The position numbers and the translations under genes are program-made. Under the pieces are notes generated by a model. That model did not search any database. It was not told where the DNA came from and saw only the letters and a program-made list of their open reading frames with translations. A stretch of DNA of 21,929 nucleotides from DASYRM01 sp036004405 (GTDB lineage: Bacteria > Acidobacteriota > Vicinamibacteria > Vicinamibacterales > UBA2999), in contig DASYRM010000183.1 in the NCBI GenBank assembly GCA_036004405.1, positions 1 through 21,929 of the forward strand. The letters are read 5' to 3'. Of the stretch, positions 7,565 through 15,101 are shown in pieces (within the stretch, counting starts at the first letter, position 1; each line of letters opens with the position of its first letter).

Positions 7565-8828
7565 CTCGATCGAACAGCGCAATCGTCTCCACATGCGCAG
7601 TTGACGGGAACAGATCGACGGCGCGAATGCTGGTGAGACCGTAACCGCCATCGACCAGCGCGCGCGCGTCGCGCGCCAGCGTGGCCACGTCACAGGACAC
7701 ATAGACGACGCGCGACGGCGACAGGCGAAGCAGCCCGGCCCGCGCCTCTGGCGAGAGGCCGGCGCGGGGAGGATCGACGATGCAGGTCGCGGCCGTGTCG
7801 GGACGCCCACCGAGCACCGCCTCGACGCTGCGACGGATGACGCGCACCCGGCCTCCGTACGCGCCGGCGTTGCTCTCGAGATCGGCGCCGCTTGTCCGAT
7901 CGCCCTCGACGAGCGTCACCGGACCGTGGCCTGCCGCCGCGGCCGCGAGGCCGAACAACCCCACCCCGGCGTAGAGGTCGAGCACCGGGCCGGCGCCAAC
8001 CAGCCCCACGACGTGCTGCACGAACCACGGCAACAGAAACCGGTTGGCCTGGAAGAACGCCGTCGTGTGCCGCGTCAGGGTCACGGCAGGGGCGTCCGCT
8101 GCAGCGGAGACTGGCAGCCGATCGGTCACGACAGGCGCGCCCGCCACCGCCACGACGTCGGTCGACTCCCCCTGCAGTGTCAGACCCGTGAGACCGTCGG
8201 CGAGCGGGGCCCACGCGGCGCGATCGATGGGGCCGCGCACCTCGACATGTGCCGTGCGTTCGCTCTCGGGGATGTTCTCGGCGACCTCGACGCCGAGAAT
8301 CGCCGCCGTCGTGGCGGCAGTCAGGAAGGACTCCGCGCGGCGAATCCACGCGACCGTGCCCGCCGACAGCTGACCGGTGGCCTCGGCGTCGCAGAGCGCG
8401 TGACTGCCCTCCCTGAAGAACCCGAGCCGGCCGCCAGCGGCGTGCAGTCGCGCGCGCAGTCGGTAGCCGGTTTCCGGTGACGCCATCACCTCCGGCAGCG
8501 ACGGCAGCGGCAGCCGCGCCAACCGGCGGAAGGCGTCGGCCAGGATCTCGGCCTTGAGCAGGCGCTGGCGGTCGTAGGCGACGTGCGCGTAGTCCCGGCC
8601 GCCGCAGCGCCAATCGGCGGCCGGGCGGCGATCGGGCGAGGCCGCCAGCACCTCCACCGTCTCGGCGTGTGCGACCGCCTTGGCGACGCGCTCCACGCGC
8701 GCGGTGACGCGTTCGCCCGGAATCGTGCCGGCCACCAGCACGACCTGCCCGTCGTGGCGCGCCAGCATGCGGCCGCCCGCCACCGGCCGCTCGACGTCGA
8801 GCGTGATGATCTGTCCTGACGTCAGCAT
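7554..8828 (-). CDS. TrmA/RlmD-family 5-methyluridine RNA methyltransferase
   Basis: This 424-residue SAM-dependent enzyme should methylate C5 of a uridine in rRNA or tRNA; RlmD (23S U1939), RlmC and TrmA cannot be told apart here. An N-terminal TRAM domain covers about residues 1-60. The methyltransferase domain has LDLYAGVGLFGLAAA (SAM binding, 283-297), FFQANRF (258-264) and VDPPRAGL (351-358). The catalytic Cys379 is in VYVSCDVATLARD and the general base Glu414 in HVETIALF. RlmD relatives hold a 4Fe-4S cluster with four cysteines. Here the N-terminal cluster loop is WRCGGRDYAHV with one Cys (75), and only Cys146 remains as another candidate, so the cluster is probably absent. The gene is the last of the minus-strand run, 35 bp after the conserved unknown gene. 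Confidence 0.9.
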   Translation of the reverse strand: MLTSGQIITLDVERPVAGGRMLARHDGQVVLVAGTIPGERVTARVERVAKAVAHAETVEVLAASPDRRPAADWRCGGRDYAHVAYDRQRLLKAEILADAFRRLARLPLPSLPEVMASPETGYRLRARLHAAGGRLGFFREGSHALCDAEATGQLSAGTVAWIRRAESFLTAATTAAILGVEVAENIPESERTAHVEVRGPIDRAAWAPLADGLTGLTLQGESTDVVAVAGAPVVTDRLPVSAAADAPAVTLTRHTTAFFQANRFLLPWFVQHVVGLVGAGPVLDLYAGVGLFGLAAAAAGHGPVTLVEGDRTSGADLESNAGAYGGRVRVIRRSVEAVLGGRPDTAATCIVDPPRAGLSPEARAGLLRLSPSRVVYVSCDVATLARDARALVDGGYGLTSIRAVDLFPSTAHVETIALFDREVR

Positions 8829-8833
8829 CGGTA

Positions 8834-8858
8834 GGCAGGCCTACGGGCTTGCAGCCAC
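8834..8858 (-). repeat. GCCTGC-type hairpin repeat, copy 1
   Basis: On the minus strand, GTGGCTGCAAGCC, five variable bases and GCCTGCC form a stem with one mismatch. It occupies most of the 35-bp gap before the RNA methyltransferase start. A 25-bp copy with 19 matches lies at 20673-20697; the differences are mostly in the loop. Confidence 0.65.
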
Positions 8859-8863
8859 GTACG

Positions 8864-9607
8864 TCATTCGAACGCCACGACCGGAAGCGAGAAGCGGTCG
8901 CGCACCAGGCGGTCGATGCAGGCCGCTTCGGCGCGACTGTAGGCGTCCGGCGGCATCCGATCGCGAAACGGCGCGAGCTCCACCGCGGCCTCGGCGGTCA
9001 ATCCCGCCATTGTCGCCGCATCGAGACGCTCGCGCATCGACGCCAGCAGCTGCGCGTCCATGGCCTGCAGACGGTCGAGCAGCTGGCGCCGCGCCTCGCC
9101 CCGTAGGCCTTTGGCGCTGGACCGGGCGCCGTCGATCTCGGCGACCAGTGCGTCCACCACCTCGCCAAGGTTCGCGGCGCCGCTGGCCCGCAGCGCCGTC
9201 AACCGTGCGACCACGCGATCCAGGTGGGCGCCGAGCGAAGCGTGGCGCCGCGCACTGCCAGCTTCGTCGCCCGTCGCGTCCGGCGCGGCTGCCGGTACGC
9301 CGACGGCGCGCCGCCACTCGTCGAACACGTCGAGCACGTCGGCGTCGCAGAACTCGACGCGCACGGGACGGCGGCGATGCCCTTTCGCGGCCAGACGGTC
9401 CACGCAGCGGTCGATGCCGCGGTACGCGACGCGCAGCGGCACGCCCTTCGTGGCCCACGAGGTCACACAGTCGAAGGCGGGCCCGACCACACGCACCAGG
9501 TGCCCTTCGTTGCGACGGCACAGATGGTTCTCGATGGCCCGGCAGTACGCACCGAGATCGCCGGGCTCGCCGGCGTCGCTCTCGGGTCCGGCTGCGTCGC
9601 GGGTCAT
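8864..9607 (-). CDS. Conserved protein of unknown function downstream of birA
   Basis: I chose the ATG at 9607, which overlaps the birA stop (ATGA), over the GTG at 9616, giving 247 residues. No signal peptide or membrane segment is visible. Residues about 15-105 look like a compact, well-ordered domain: LGAYCRAIENHLCRRNEGHL, RVVGPAFDCVTSWATKG, PLRVAYRGIDRCVDR, RRRPVRVEFCDADVLDVFDE. It carries several Cys and His residues but no recognised metal site. An Ala/Gly/Asp linker follows, then a helical charged second half (about 125-247). I do not recognise the family with confidence and propose no function. Coupled translation with birA and nadC is the only contextual hint. Confidence 0.8.
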   Translation of the reverse strand: MTRDAAGPESDAGEPGDLGAYCRAIENHLCRRNEGHLVRVVGPAFDCVTSWATKGVPLRVAYRGIDRCVDRLAAKGHRRRPVRVEFCDADVLDVFDEWRRAVGVPAAAPDATGDEAGSARRHASLGAHLDRVVARLTALRASGAANLGEVVDALVAEIDGARSSAKGLRGEARRQLLDRLQAMDAQLLASMRERLDAATMAGLTAEAAVELAPFRDRMPPDAYSRAEAACIDRLVRDRFSLPVVAFE

Positions 9608-10419
9608 TCCACCCACCGTACTTCACCCGCCGTCAGCCGCACCACTCCGCTCTCGCCGGCCACGACCAGGGCGCCGCTCGCGTCCACGTCGCGGGCGATG
9701 CCGCGACGCGTGGCGGCGGGCTCATCCCACTCGACACGCCGGCCGAAGGTGGCGGCCGCCCGCACGCGCCACGCCGCGAGCACGTCGCCCGATCGCCCCG
9801 CGGCCAGCATCTCGTAGCGTTGCCACACGCCGGCCAGGCATTCGGCGAGCACCGCGCCTCGAGGAACGGCCCGACCGAGTTCGCCCTCGAGCGACGTCGC
9901 CCGCGCCGCCACGTCGGGCGGATACGACGCCGGCAGCAGGTTGATGCCGAGCCCGAGCACCACATGGAGCACGCGATCGGCCGACGACCCGGCCTCGGCC
10001 AGGATGCCGGCGAGCTTGCGCGGAGGCCGGCCCGCGACGCAGACGTCGTTGGGCCATTTCACGTGCGTTTGCAGCCCCGTGGCGCTGGCGATCCCCTCGG
10101 AGACGCCCAGCCCCGCGGCCACAGTGAGCAGCGGCATTGCCTGGGAAGGCGGCCGAAGCACGACGCTCACGTAGAGACCTGCGCCCGCCGGCGACGCCCA
10201 GCTGCGGCCGAGACGTCCGCGGCCCGCCGATTGGGCGTCGGCGAGCACCACGCACCCCTCCTCGCCACCGGCCTCGGCCCAGGCCAGCGCGCGATCGTTG
10301 GTCGAACCGATGTTGTCGAACCAGAGGAGACGGAGCCCCAGCGGACCCAGCCGCGGCCGCGCCTGCGCCAGCGCGTCGGCGATCTCGTCAGGAACGCGCC
10401 CGCCCGGAGGGCGGGCCAT
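9604..10419 (-). CDS. birA: Biotin--[acetyl-CoA-carboxylase] ligase
   Basis: This 271-residue enzyme makes biotinyl-AMP and attaches biotin to the lysine of carboxyl carrier proteins. The biotin-binding loop is SAGRGRLGRSWASPAGAGLY; KWPNDVCVAGRPPRKLAGIL (containing the catalytic lysine region) and VVLGLGINL follow, and a small C-terminal beta domain ends RLTAGEVRWVE. There is no N-terminal helix-turn-helix, so this is the monofunctional type and not a repressor. The ATG overlaps the nadC stop by one base (TAATG) and lies in a GC-rich palindrome, so the first residues (MARPPGGR) are encoded by a repeat. The stop overlaps the next gene by four bases. Both overlaps suggest coupled translation. 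Confidence 0.94.
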   Translation of the reverse strand: MARPPGGRVPDEIADALAQARPRLGPLGLRLLWFDNIGSTNDRALAWAEAGGEEGCVVLADAQSAGRGRLGRSWASPAGAGLYVSVVLRPPSQAMPLLTVAAGLGVSEGIASATGLQTHVKWPNDVCVAGRPPRKLAGILAEAGSSADRVLHVVLGLGINLLPASYPPDVAARATSLEGELGRAVPRGAVLAECLAGVWQRYEMLAAGRSGDVLAAWRVRAAATFGRRVEWDEPAATRRGIARDVDASGALVVAGESGVVRLTAGEVRWVE

Positions 10420-10430
10420 TAGATGCTGTC
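10398..10430. repeat. GCCCGCCC palindrome repeat, copy 1 (over nadC/birA junction)
   Basis: GCCCGCCC-GGA-GGGCGGGC is an 8-bp perfect stem with a 3-base loop, followed by a flank containing ATTA and CTGTC. A second copy at 15571-15603 agrees at 27 of 33 positions, including the flank. The repeat contains the birA start codon and the nadC stop codon. Confidence 0.8.
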
Positions 10431-11324
10431 CTGACGAGGCGAAGCCTGTTTGTTCGTCCGAGGCGAAGCCTCGTCAGCTTCAAGCTCGAAACTGAGATCC
10501 GCCGCGGGCGCCGAGTGCGTGAGCGCACCCACCGACACGTAGTCGGCGCCTGTCACGGCCAGCTCCGGCAGCCGCGCCAGCGTGACGCCGCCGGAGATTT
10601 CGGTCTTGGCCCGGCCGTGGCAGCGGCGCACGGCCTCCACGATGTCGGGCGTGGTGAGGTTGTCGAGCAGCACCATCTCGGCGCCGGCGCGGAGCGCGTC
10701 GTCCACCTGCGCCAGGCTCTGGGCCTCGACCTCGATCCGCATGGCAGGCTGCGCGCGGCGCATGCGCGCCACGGCCGCCTCGACGCCCCCGGCCAGGCGG
10801 ATGTGGTTGTCCTTGATCAGCACGCCGTCATCGAGCCGCATCCGGTGGTTGGTGGCGCCGCCGGCCCGCACGGCGTACTTCTCGAGCTCGCGGAAGAGCG
10901 GCGTGGTCTTGCGCGTGTCGAGGATGGTGATGCGGCCGCCGGCCGCATCCACGAACTGCCGCGCCAGTGTGGCCGTGCCGGAGAGGCGCTGGATGAAATT
11001 GAGGGCGGTGCGCTCGGCGGTCAGCAGACCGGCCGCCCGCCCTCGTACTTCGGCCACCGTGATCCCCGGCTCGCACGCGTCGCCATCGCACTTCAGACGG
11101 CGAATCTCGACCTCCGGATCGCACTGCCGGAGCGCCTCGCAGAACACCTCGAGGCCGGCCAGCACGCACGCAGACTTGGCGACGAGCACCGCCGTCGCCT
11201 GCTGGCTCCCGTCCACCGTGGCCAGCGTGGTGACGTCGCCACGCCCGACATCCTCGGCAAGCGCCTGCCGCACCAGCTCGCGATACACCTCGATCCGTAA
11301 CGGCGCGAATGTCTCCACGGTCAC
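10419..11324 (-). CDS. nadC: Nicotinate-nucleotide pyrophosphorylase (carboxylating)
   Basis: The enzyme converts quinolinate and PRPP to nicotinate mononucleotide, CO2 and pyrophosphate in de novo NAD synthesis. I chose the GTG at 11324, which overlaps the valS stop (GTGA) and follows GGGAG at 10 bases; upstream in-frame sequence is shadow of valS. This gives 301 residues. Signatures are LAEDVGRGDVTT near the N-terminus, ILDTRKTTPLFRELEKYAV, GATNHRMRLDDGVLIKDNHI and SGGVTLARLPELAVTGADYV. The fold should end near LTHSAPAADLSFELE. The last 18 or so residues (EASPRTNKQASPRQDSI) are encoded by a repeat and look like an addition. NadA and NadB are not in the window. Confidence 0.95.
   Translation of the reverse strand: MTVETFAPLRIEVYRELVRQALAEDVGRGDVTTLATVDGSQQATAVLVAKSACVLAGLEVFCEALRQCDPEVEIRRLKCDGDACEPGITVAEVRGRAAGLLTAERTALNFIQRLSGTATLARQFVDAAGGRITILDTRKTTPLFRELEKYAVRAGGATNHRMRLDDGVLIKDNHIRLAGGVEAAVARMRRAQPAMRIEVEAQSLAQVDDALRAGAEMVLLDNLTTPDIVEAVRRCHGRAKTEISGGVTLARLPELAVTGADYVSVGALTHSAPAADLSFELEADEASPRTNKQASPRQDSI
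10431..10477. repeat. GAGGCGAAGCCT repeat pair inside 10-bp inverted arms
   Basis: GAGGCGAAGCCT occurs at 10436-10447 and 10460-10471. CTGACGAGGC (10431-10440) is also the exact reverse complement of 10468-10477. The element lies directly beside the GCCCGCCC palindrome and encodes most of the NadC tail, in which the peptide EASPR appears twice. Confidence 0.75.
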
Positions 11325-13903
11325 GCCGGCGACTCTCCCGCCTTCACTGGTTCCTCGGCAAAGATCAGCCGCGGCGCCTCGACATCGCCAAACGTCAGCG
11401 CGCGGATGTGGGTGGCCGCCTGGAAGTCGCGCGCCGCCGGCGTGAGCCCTTCGAGCGTCTTCGGCAGCTCGGCGCGCTCGATGACCGACTTCACCGCGCG
11501 CTTCTCCATCGCCTTGATCCGGCGGATGTCGGCCAGCGCGGTCTGCGCATCCTTGAAGACCGCCACCGCGCCAGCGTCCTCGCCTCCGATCGGCGCCACG
11601 ACCTCCGCCGGCGTGGGCCAGCTCGCACGGTGCACCGAGCCGGGACGCCACCACGACCACACCTCCTCGGTCACAAACGGCAGGTACGGCGCGAAGAGCC
11701 GGAGCAGCGCCTCAAGCGCCACCAGCATGGCGCTGTTCGCGCTCGCGGCCCCTTCGGGACCGAAGTCGCCGTAGCGCCGCGCCTTCACCATCTCGAGGTA
11801 GTCGTCACAGAAGCCCCAGAAGAAGCTCTCGGTGCGCTCCAGCACGCGGGCGTAGTCGTAGGCGTCGAGCGACTCGGTGGCGTCGGCCACCAGCCGGGAC
11901 AGCTGGGTCAGCATGCCGCGGTCGAGCGGCTCGCTGATCGGGCCCCGGGGTTCGGCCTGCAGCAGCGCGAAGCGCGACGCGTTCAGCAGCTTGATCGAGA
12001 GGCGCCGCCCCACCTTCATCTGGGCGGGGTCGAACGCCGTGTCGGTGCCGGGGCGTCCGCTGGCCGCCCAGTAGCGCACGCCGTCGGAGCCGTGCTCTTC
12101 GAGCAGCCCCATCGGCGTGACGACGTTGCCCTTCGACTTCGACATCTTCTTGCGGTCGGGATCCAGGACCCAGCCTGAAATGGCGGCGTTCGTCCACGGC
12201 AACGAGCCGTGTTCGAGCTCGGCGCGGAGCACGGTGGTGAACAGCCACGTCCGGATGATGTCGTGCGCCTGCGGCCGCACGTCCATCGGGAAGACCTGCG
12301 CAAACAGCGCTGGATCGTCCGGCCAGCCGGCCGCGAGCTGCGGCGTGAGCGACGACGTCGCCCAGGTGTCCATCACATCGGGGTCGCCGGCAAATCCGCC
12401 CGGCTGGCCGCGCTGCTCCGCGCCGTAGCCGGCGGGGAGGTCGCTCGACGGGTCGAGCGGCAGCTGCGCTTCCTCGGGCAGGAGCGGATGAGCGTAGTCG
12501 ATGTGACCGTCCTGGTCGATCGGATACCACACCGGGAACGGGACGCCGAAGAAGCGCTGCCGGCTCACGCACCAGTCGCCCGAGAGACCGTTCACCCAGT
12601 TCTCGAGCCGGTGCGCCATGTACTCGGGATGCCACTCGAGCTCGCGGTTGCGCGCCAGCAGCGCCTCGCGGAACTCCATCGTCCTGATGAACCATTGCCG
12701 GCTGGTGACGATCTCGAGCGGCCGGTCGCCCTTCTCGTAGAACTTCACCGGGTGGGTGATCGGCCGCGGCTCGCCGATCAGATCCCCCGACTCACGCAGT
12801 AGCTCGACGATCTTCGTGCGCGCCTTGGTGACCGACAGGTTCGCCAGCTGGTCGTAGGCGCCCTGGGCGCGAGCGGCGTCGTGCGACGGCCAGGCCTCGG
12901 AACCGAACGTCACCGGCTTGAGCGCGCCGTTCGTCTGGATCACGGCGCGCACCGGCAGCGCGAGCTCGCGCCACCAGATGACGTCGGTCAGGTCGCCGAA
13001 GGTGCAGATCATCGCAATGCCGCTCCCCTTTTCGGGATCGGCCAGCGGGTGCGCCTTCACCGGCACCGGCACGCCGAAGAGCGGCGTCATCACGACCGTG
13101 TCGAAAAGCGGCTGGTAGCGGGCGTCGTCGGGATGGGCGACGAGCGCGACGCACGCCGGGAGCAGCTCCGGGCGCGTGGTGTCGATCTCCACGAACGAGC
13201 CGTCCCCCTTGCCGAATCGCAGGCGGTGGTAGGCGCCTGGCTGCTCGCGATCCTCGAGCTCGGCCTGCGCGACCGCCGAACGGAAGTCCACGTCCCACAG
13301 CGTCGGCGCTTCGAGCTGGTAGGCGTGGCCCTTTCGCAGCAGCCGCAGGAAGGCCGCCTGCGACACCCGCTGGGCGCGCTTGCCGATGGTGGCGTAGGTG
13401 AGCGACCAGTCCACCGAGAGGCCGAGATGCCGCCACAGCGCCTCGAAGGCCTTCTCGTCCTCGACGGTCAGGCGCTCACAGAGCTCGATGAAGTTGGGAC
13501 GTGAAACGGAGATGGGCGCCTTGCCCGGCTTGTCGGGCGGCTGGAACGACGGGTCGTACGGCAGCGATGGATCGCAGCGGACCCCGTAAAAGTTCTGCAC
13601 GCGCCGTTCCGTGGGCAGGCCGTTGTCGTCCCACCCCATCGGGTAGAACACCGACTTGCCCCGCATGCGCTGGAAGCGCGCGACCACGTCGGTGTGGGTG
13701 TACGAGAAGACGTGGCCGACGTGCAGCGAGCCGCTGACGGTGGGCGGTGGCGTGTCGATCGAGAACACCTCGTGGCGGGGACGCCCCGGCGTGAACCGGT
13801 AGGTGCCCTCGCGTTCCCACACCGGCCCCCACTTCGCTTCAAGGCCTTCGAGGGCTGGTTTTTCGGGGAGTGTGATCGGGTGCTCGGTCAGCGCGTCGGC
13901 CAT
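11321..13903 (-). CDS. valS: Valyl-tRNA synthetase
   Basis: This 860-residue class Ia synthetase charges tRNA-Val. The HIGH equivalent is HVGH at 61-64 in PPPTVSGSLHVGHVFSYTHT. KMSKS is at 586-590 in DRKKMSKSKGNVVTPMG. The CP1 editing domain lies between them, with a Thr/Arg pocket segment EIDTTRPELLPACVALVAHP, and the sequence WVNGLSGDWCVSRQRFFGVP precedes the catalytic C-terminal half. TPPPTVSGSLHVGHVFSY separates it from IleRS and LeuRS. The protein ends soon after the anticodon domain (FQAATHIRALTFGDVEAPRL) and lacks the long C-terminal coiled-coil arm of E. coli-type ValRS. It resembles the shorter form seen in Actinobacteria and some others. The stop overlaps nadC by four bases. Confidence 0.95.
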   Translation of the reverse strand: MADALTEHPITLPEKPALEGLEAKWGPVWEREGTYRFTPGRPRHEVFSIDTPPPTVSGSLHVGHVFSYTHTDVVARFQRMRGKSVFYPMGWDDNGLPTERRVQNFYGVRCDPSLPYDPSFQPPDKPGKAPISVSRPNFIELCERLTVEDEKAFEALWRHLGLSVDWSLTYATIGKRAQRVSQAAFLRLLRKGHAYQLEAPTLWDVDFRSAVAQAELEDREQPGAYHRLRFGKGDGSFVEIDTTRPELLPACVALVAHPDDARYQPLFDTVVMTPLFGVPVPVKAHPLADPEKGSGIAMICTFGDLTDVIWWRELALPVRAVIQTNGALKPVTFGSEAWPSHDAARAQGAYDQLANLSVTKARTKIVELLRESGDLIGEPRPITHPVKFYEKGDRPLEIVTSRQWFIRTMEFREALLARNRELEWHPEYMAHRLENWVNGLSGDWCVSRQRFFGVPFPVWYPIDQDGHIDYAHPLLPEEAQLPLDPSSDLPAGYGAEQRGQPGGFAGDPDVMDTWATSSLTPQLAAGWPDDPALFAQVFPMDVRPQAHDIIRTWLFTTVLRAELEHGSLPWTNAAISGWVLDPDRKKMSKSKGNVVTPMGLLEEHGSDGVRYWAASGRPGTDTAFDPAQMKVGRRLSIKLLNASRFALLQAEPRGPISEPLDRGMLTQLSRLVADATESLDAYDYARVLERTESFFWGFCDDYLEMVKARRYGDFGPEGAASANSAMLVALEALLRLFAPYLPFVTEEVWSWWRPGSVHRASWPTPAEVVAPIGGEDAGAVAVFKDAQTALADIRRIKAMEKRAVKSVIERAELPKTLEGLTPAARDFQAATHIRALTFGDVEAPRLIFAEEPVKAGESPA
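11335..11339 (-). promoter_or_regulatory. GGGAG ribosome-binding site of nadC
   Basis: GGGAG stands 10 bases before the GTG at 11324, within the last codons of valS. It supports the choice of this start over open frame further upstream. Confidence 0.55.
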
Positions 13904-13979
13904 CAGCCCATTTTAGGTCGGGTGGGGCGGGTAGGCAGCCAGTGGTGTACGTAGAGGCGGACCTTCAGGTCCGCCTGCT
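13904..13979. repeat. Response regulator-valS gap with minisatellite and hairpin
   Basis: The gap has two repeat elements. At 13916-13935, GGTCGGGTG, GGGCGGGTA and GG belong to the 9-bp family seen at 7448-7485. At 13955-13976, AGGCGGACC-TTCA-GGTCCGCCT is a perfect 9-bp stem with a 4-base loop, three bases after the response regulator stop codon. The hairpin may end or protect that transcript, but there is no U-tract. A valS promoter could lie here; I see no clear boxes. Confidence 0.7.
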
Positions 13980-15101
13980 TCAATGCCGCTGAAGGCGATC
14001 GACCTCTTCCTGGACCAGGCGCTGGACGGTCGCCGTGATCTCGGGCAGAAGGCGTTCGAGCACACGTTCGGTGACGGCGTCGGCGAGGCTCTCGCGGACC
14101 GGCGCCCCGCCGTTCCCGTTGGTGTGAACCTCAGGCAGCTCCGGCAGCCCCGGGAGCGTCGGCTGCGACGGCACCGGCTCCGGCCGTCCCAGCATCGCCT
14201 CGAGGGCATCCACGATCGGGTTTCGCAGCGCCTCGTGGCCGTTGAGCGCTGCCGCGGTGCCGTTGACGTGACCGTTGCCCGTGCCGTGGTCCGTCGCCTT
14301 GTGGCCGACGAGCGCATCCACCGTCGGCACGCGGCGCTCTTCGACCAGATCGTCGAAGCCGTCCGGCAGCGTGTGCGGTGCGTCCGCGGGCTTGGCCTGT
14401 TCGAAGGCGTTGCTCAGGCGATCGAAGTACTCGTCCAGCGAATCGCCGCTGCGGCGGCGAGGCACATCGATCGGCAGCGACTGGTCGCCCGAGTCTGACG
14501 ACCCCGGCCCCCGTACCGGTGTGGCCGGGCCCACACTCTCGAATGCGGCGTTGAGGCTCTCGAAGTACTCGTCCAGCGCCAGATCCGTTTCGACCGCCGG
14601 CTCCGCGGCGGGGGCGGGGGCGCTGGCGGCCACCGCGACCGGCGCGGGCGGCGCCACCGGCTGTGGCTCGGGGCGTGGCGCCAGGCGCTCTACCGGGCGT
14701 GGGACGTCGGCCGTGGCCTGGACCGCACTGCCCTTCACGCCTTCGAGCAGCTCGCGTACGCGCTCGATGACCTGCCGCGGCTCGAACGGCTTGATCAGCA
14801 CGCCGTCGCAGCGCACCTGTTCGGCACGCGCCTGGTCCACCGGCTCGAAGGCGCCGGCCAGCAGCAGGACGGGAATGTGCTCGAACTCGCTGCGGCCTTT
14901 CACGAAGGCGGCCACGTCGTAGCCGCCCTTCTTCGGCATGCCGATGTCGGCCAGAACGATGTCGGGCGGCTCGGCAAGAATGCGGGCAATGGCCTGCTCG
15001 CCGTCGTTTACGGCGATGACGTGGATGTCCTCGCCCGAGAACGTCAGCTCGATGACGCGCTGAATCGTCACGCTGTCGTCGGCCAGCAGCAGCTTGTGCA
15101 T
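13980..15101 (-). CDS. Response regulator with long disordered tail and DEYF repeats
   Basis: I start at the ATG at 15101, which overlaps the stop of the B12-binding subunit by one base (TGATG), giving 373 residues; a GTG one codon earlier is the alternative. Residues 1-120 are a receiver domain: acidic D8/D9 in LLLADDSVTIQRVIELTFS, phospho-acceptor Asp52 in IVLADIGMPKKGGYDVAAF and Lys104 in GVLIKPFEPRQ. The next 220 residues are Ala/Pro-rich and probably disordered. They contain two near-identical motifs, LDEYFESLNAAFE at 176-188 and LDEYFDRLSNAFE at 222-234. A C-terminal amphipathic helix (ESLADAVTERVLERLLPEIT) completes it. There is no DNA-binding or enzymatic output domain, so it probably works by protein contacts, perhaps in polarity or motility signalling (inference). 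Confidence 0.88.
   Translation of the reverse strand: MHKLLLADDSVTIQRVIELTFSGEDIHVIAVNDGEQAIARILAEPPDIVLADIGMPKKGGYDVAAFVKGRSEFEHIPVLLLAGAFEPVDQARAEQVRCDGVLIKPFEPRQVIERVRELLEGVKGSAVQATADVPRPVERLAPRPEPQPVAPPAPVAVAASAPAPAAEPAVETDLALDEYFESLNAAFESVGPATPVRGPGSSDSGDQSLPIDVPRRRSGDSLDEYFDRLSNAFEQAKPADAPHTLPDGFDDLVEERRVPTVDALVGHKATDHGTGNGHVNGTAAALNGHEALRNPIVDALEAMLGRPEPVPSQPTLPGLPELPEVHTNGNGGAPVRESLADAVTERVLERLLPEITATVQRLVQEEVDRLQRH

Noticed and set aside
5331..7604. Plus-strand open frame of 757 codons overlapping argS and the C26 hydrolase
   Set aside because: It is a shifted frame of two genes with intact family motifs. Its repetitive Arg/Gly composition is typical of frame-shadow translation.
8680..10422. 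Plus-strand open frame of about 580 codons opposite birA and the unknown gene
   Set aside because: The translation is low-complexity Arg/Pro with no family motifs and is antisense to real genes.
11325..11660. Upstream extension of the NadC frame
   Set aside because: It overlaps the end of valS and has no NadC similarity; the GTG at 11324 has GGGAG and gives a family-size protein.
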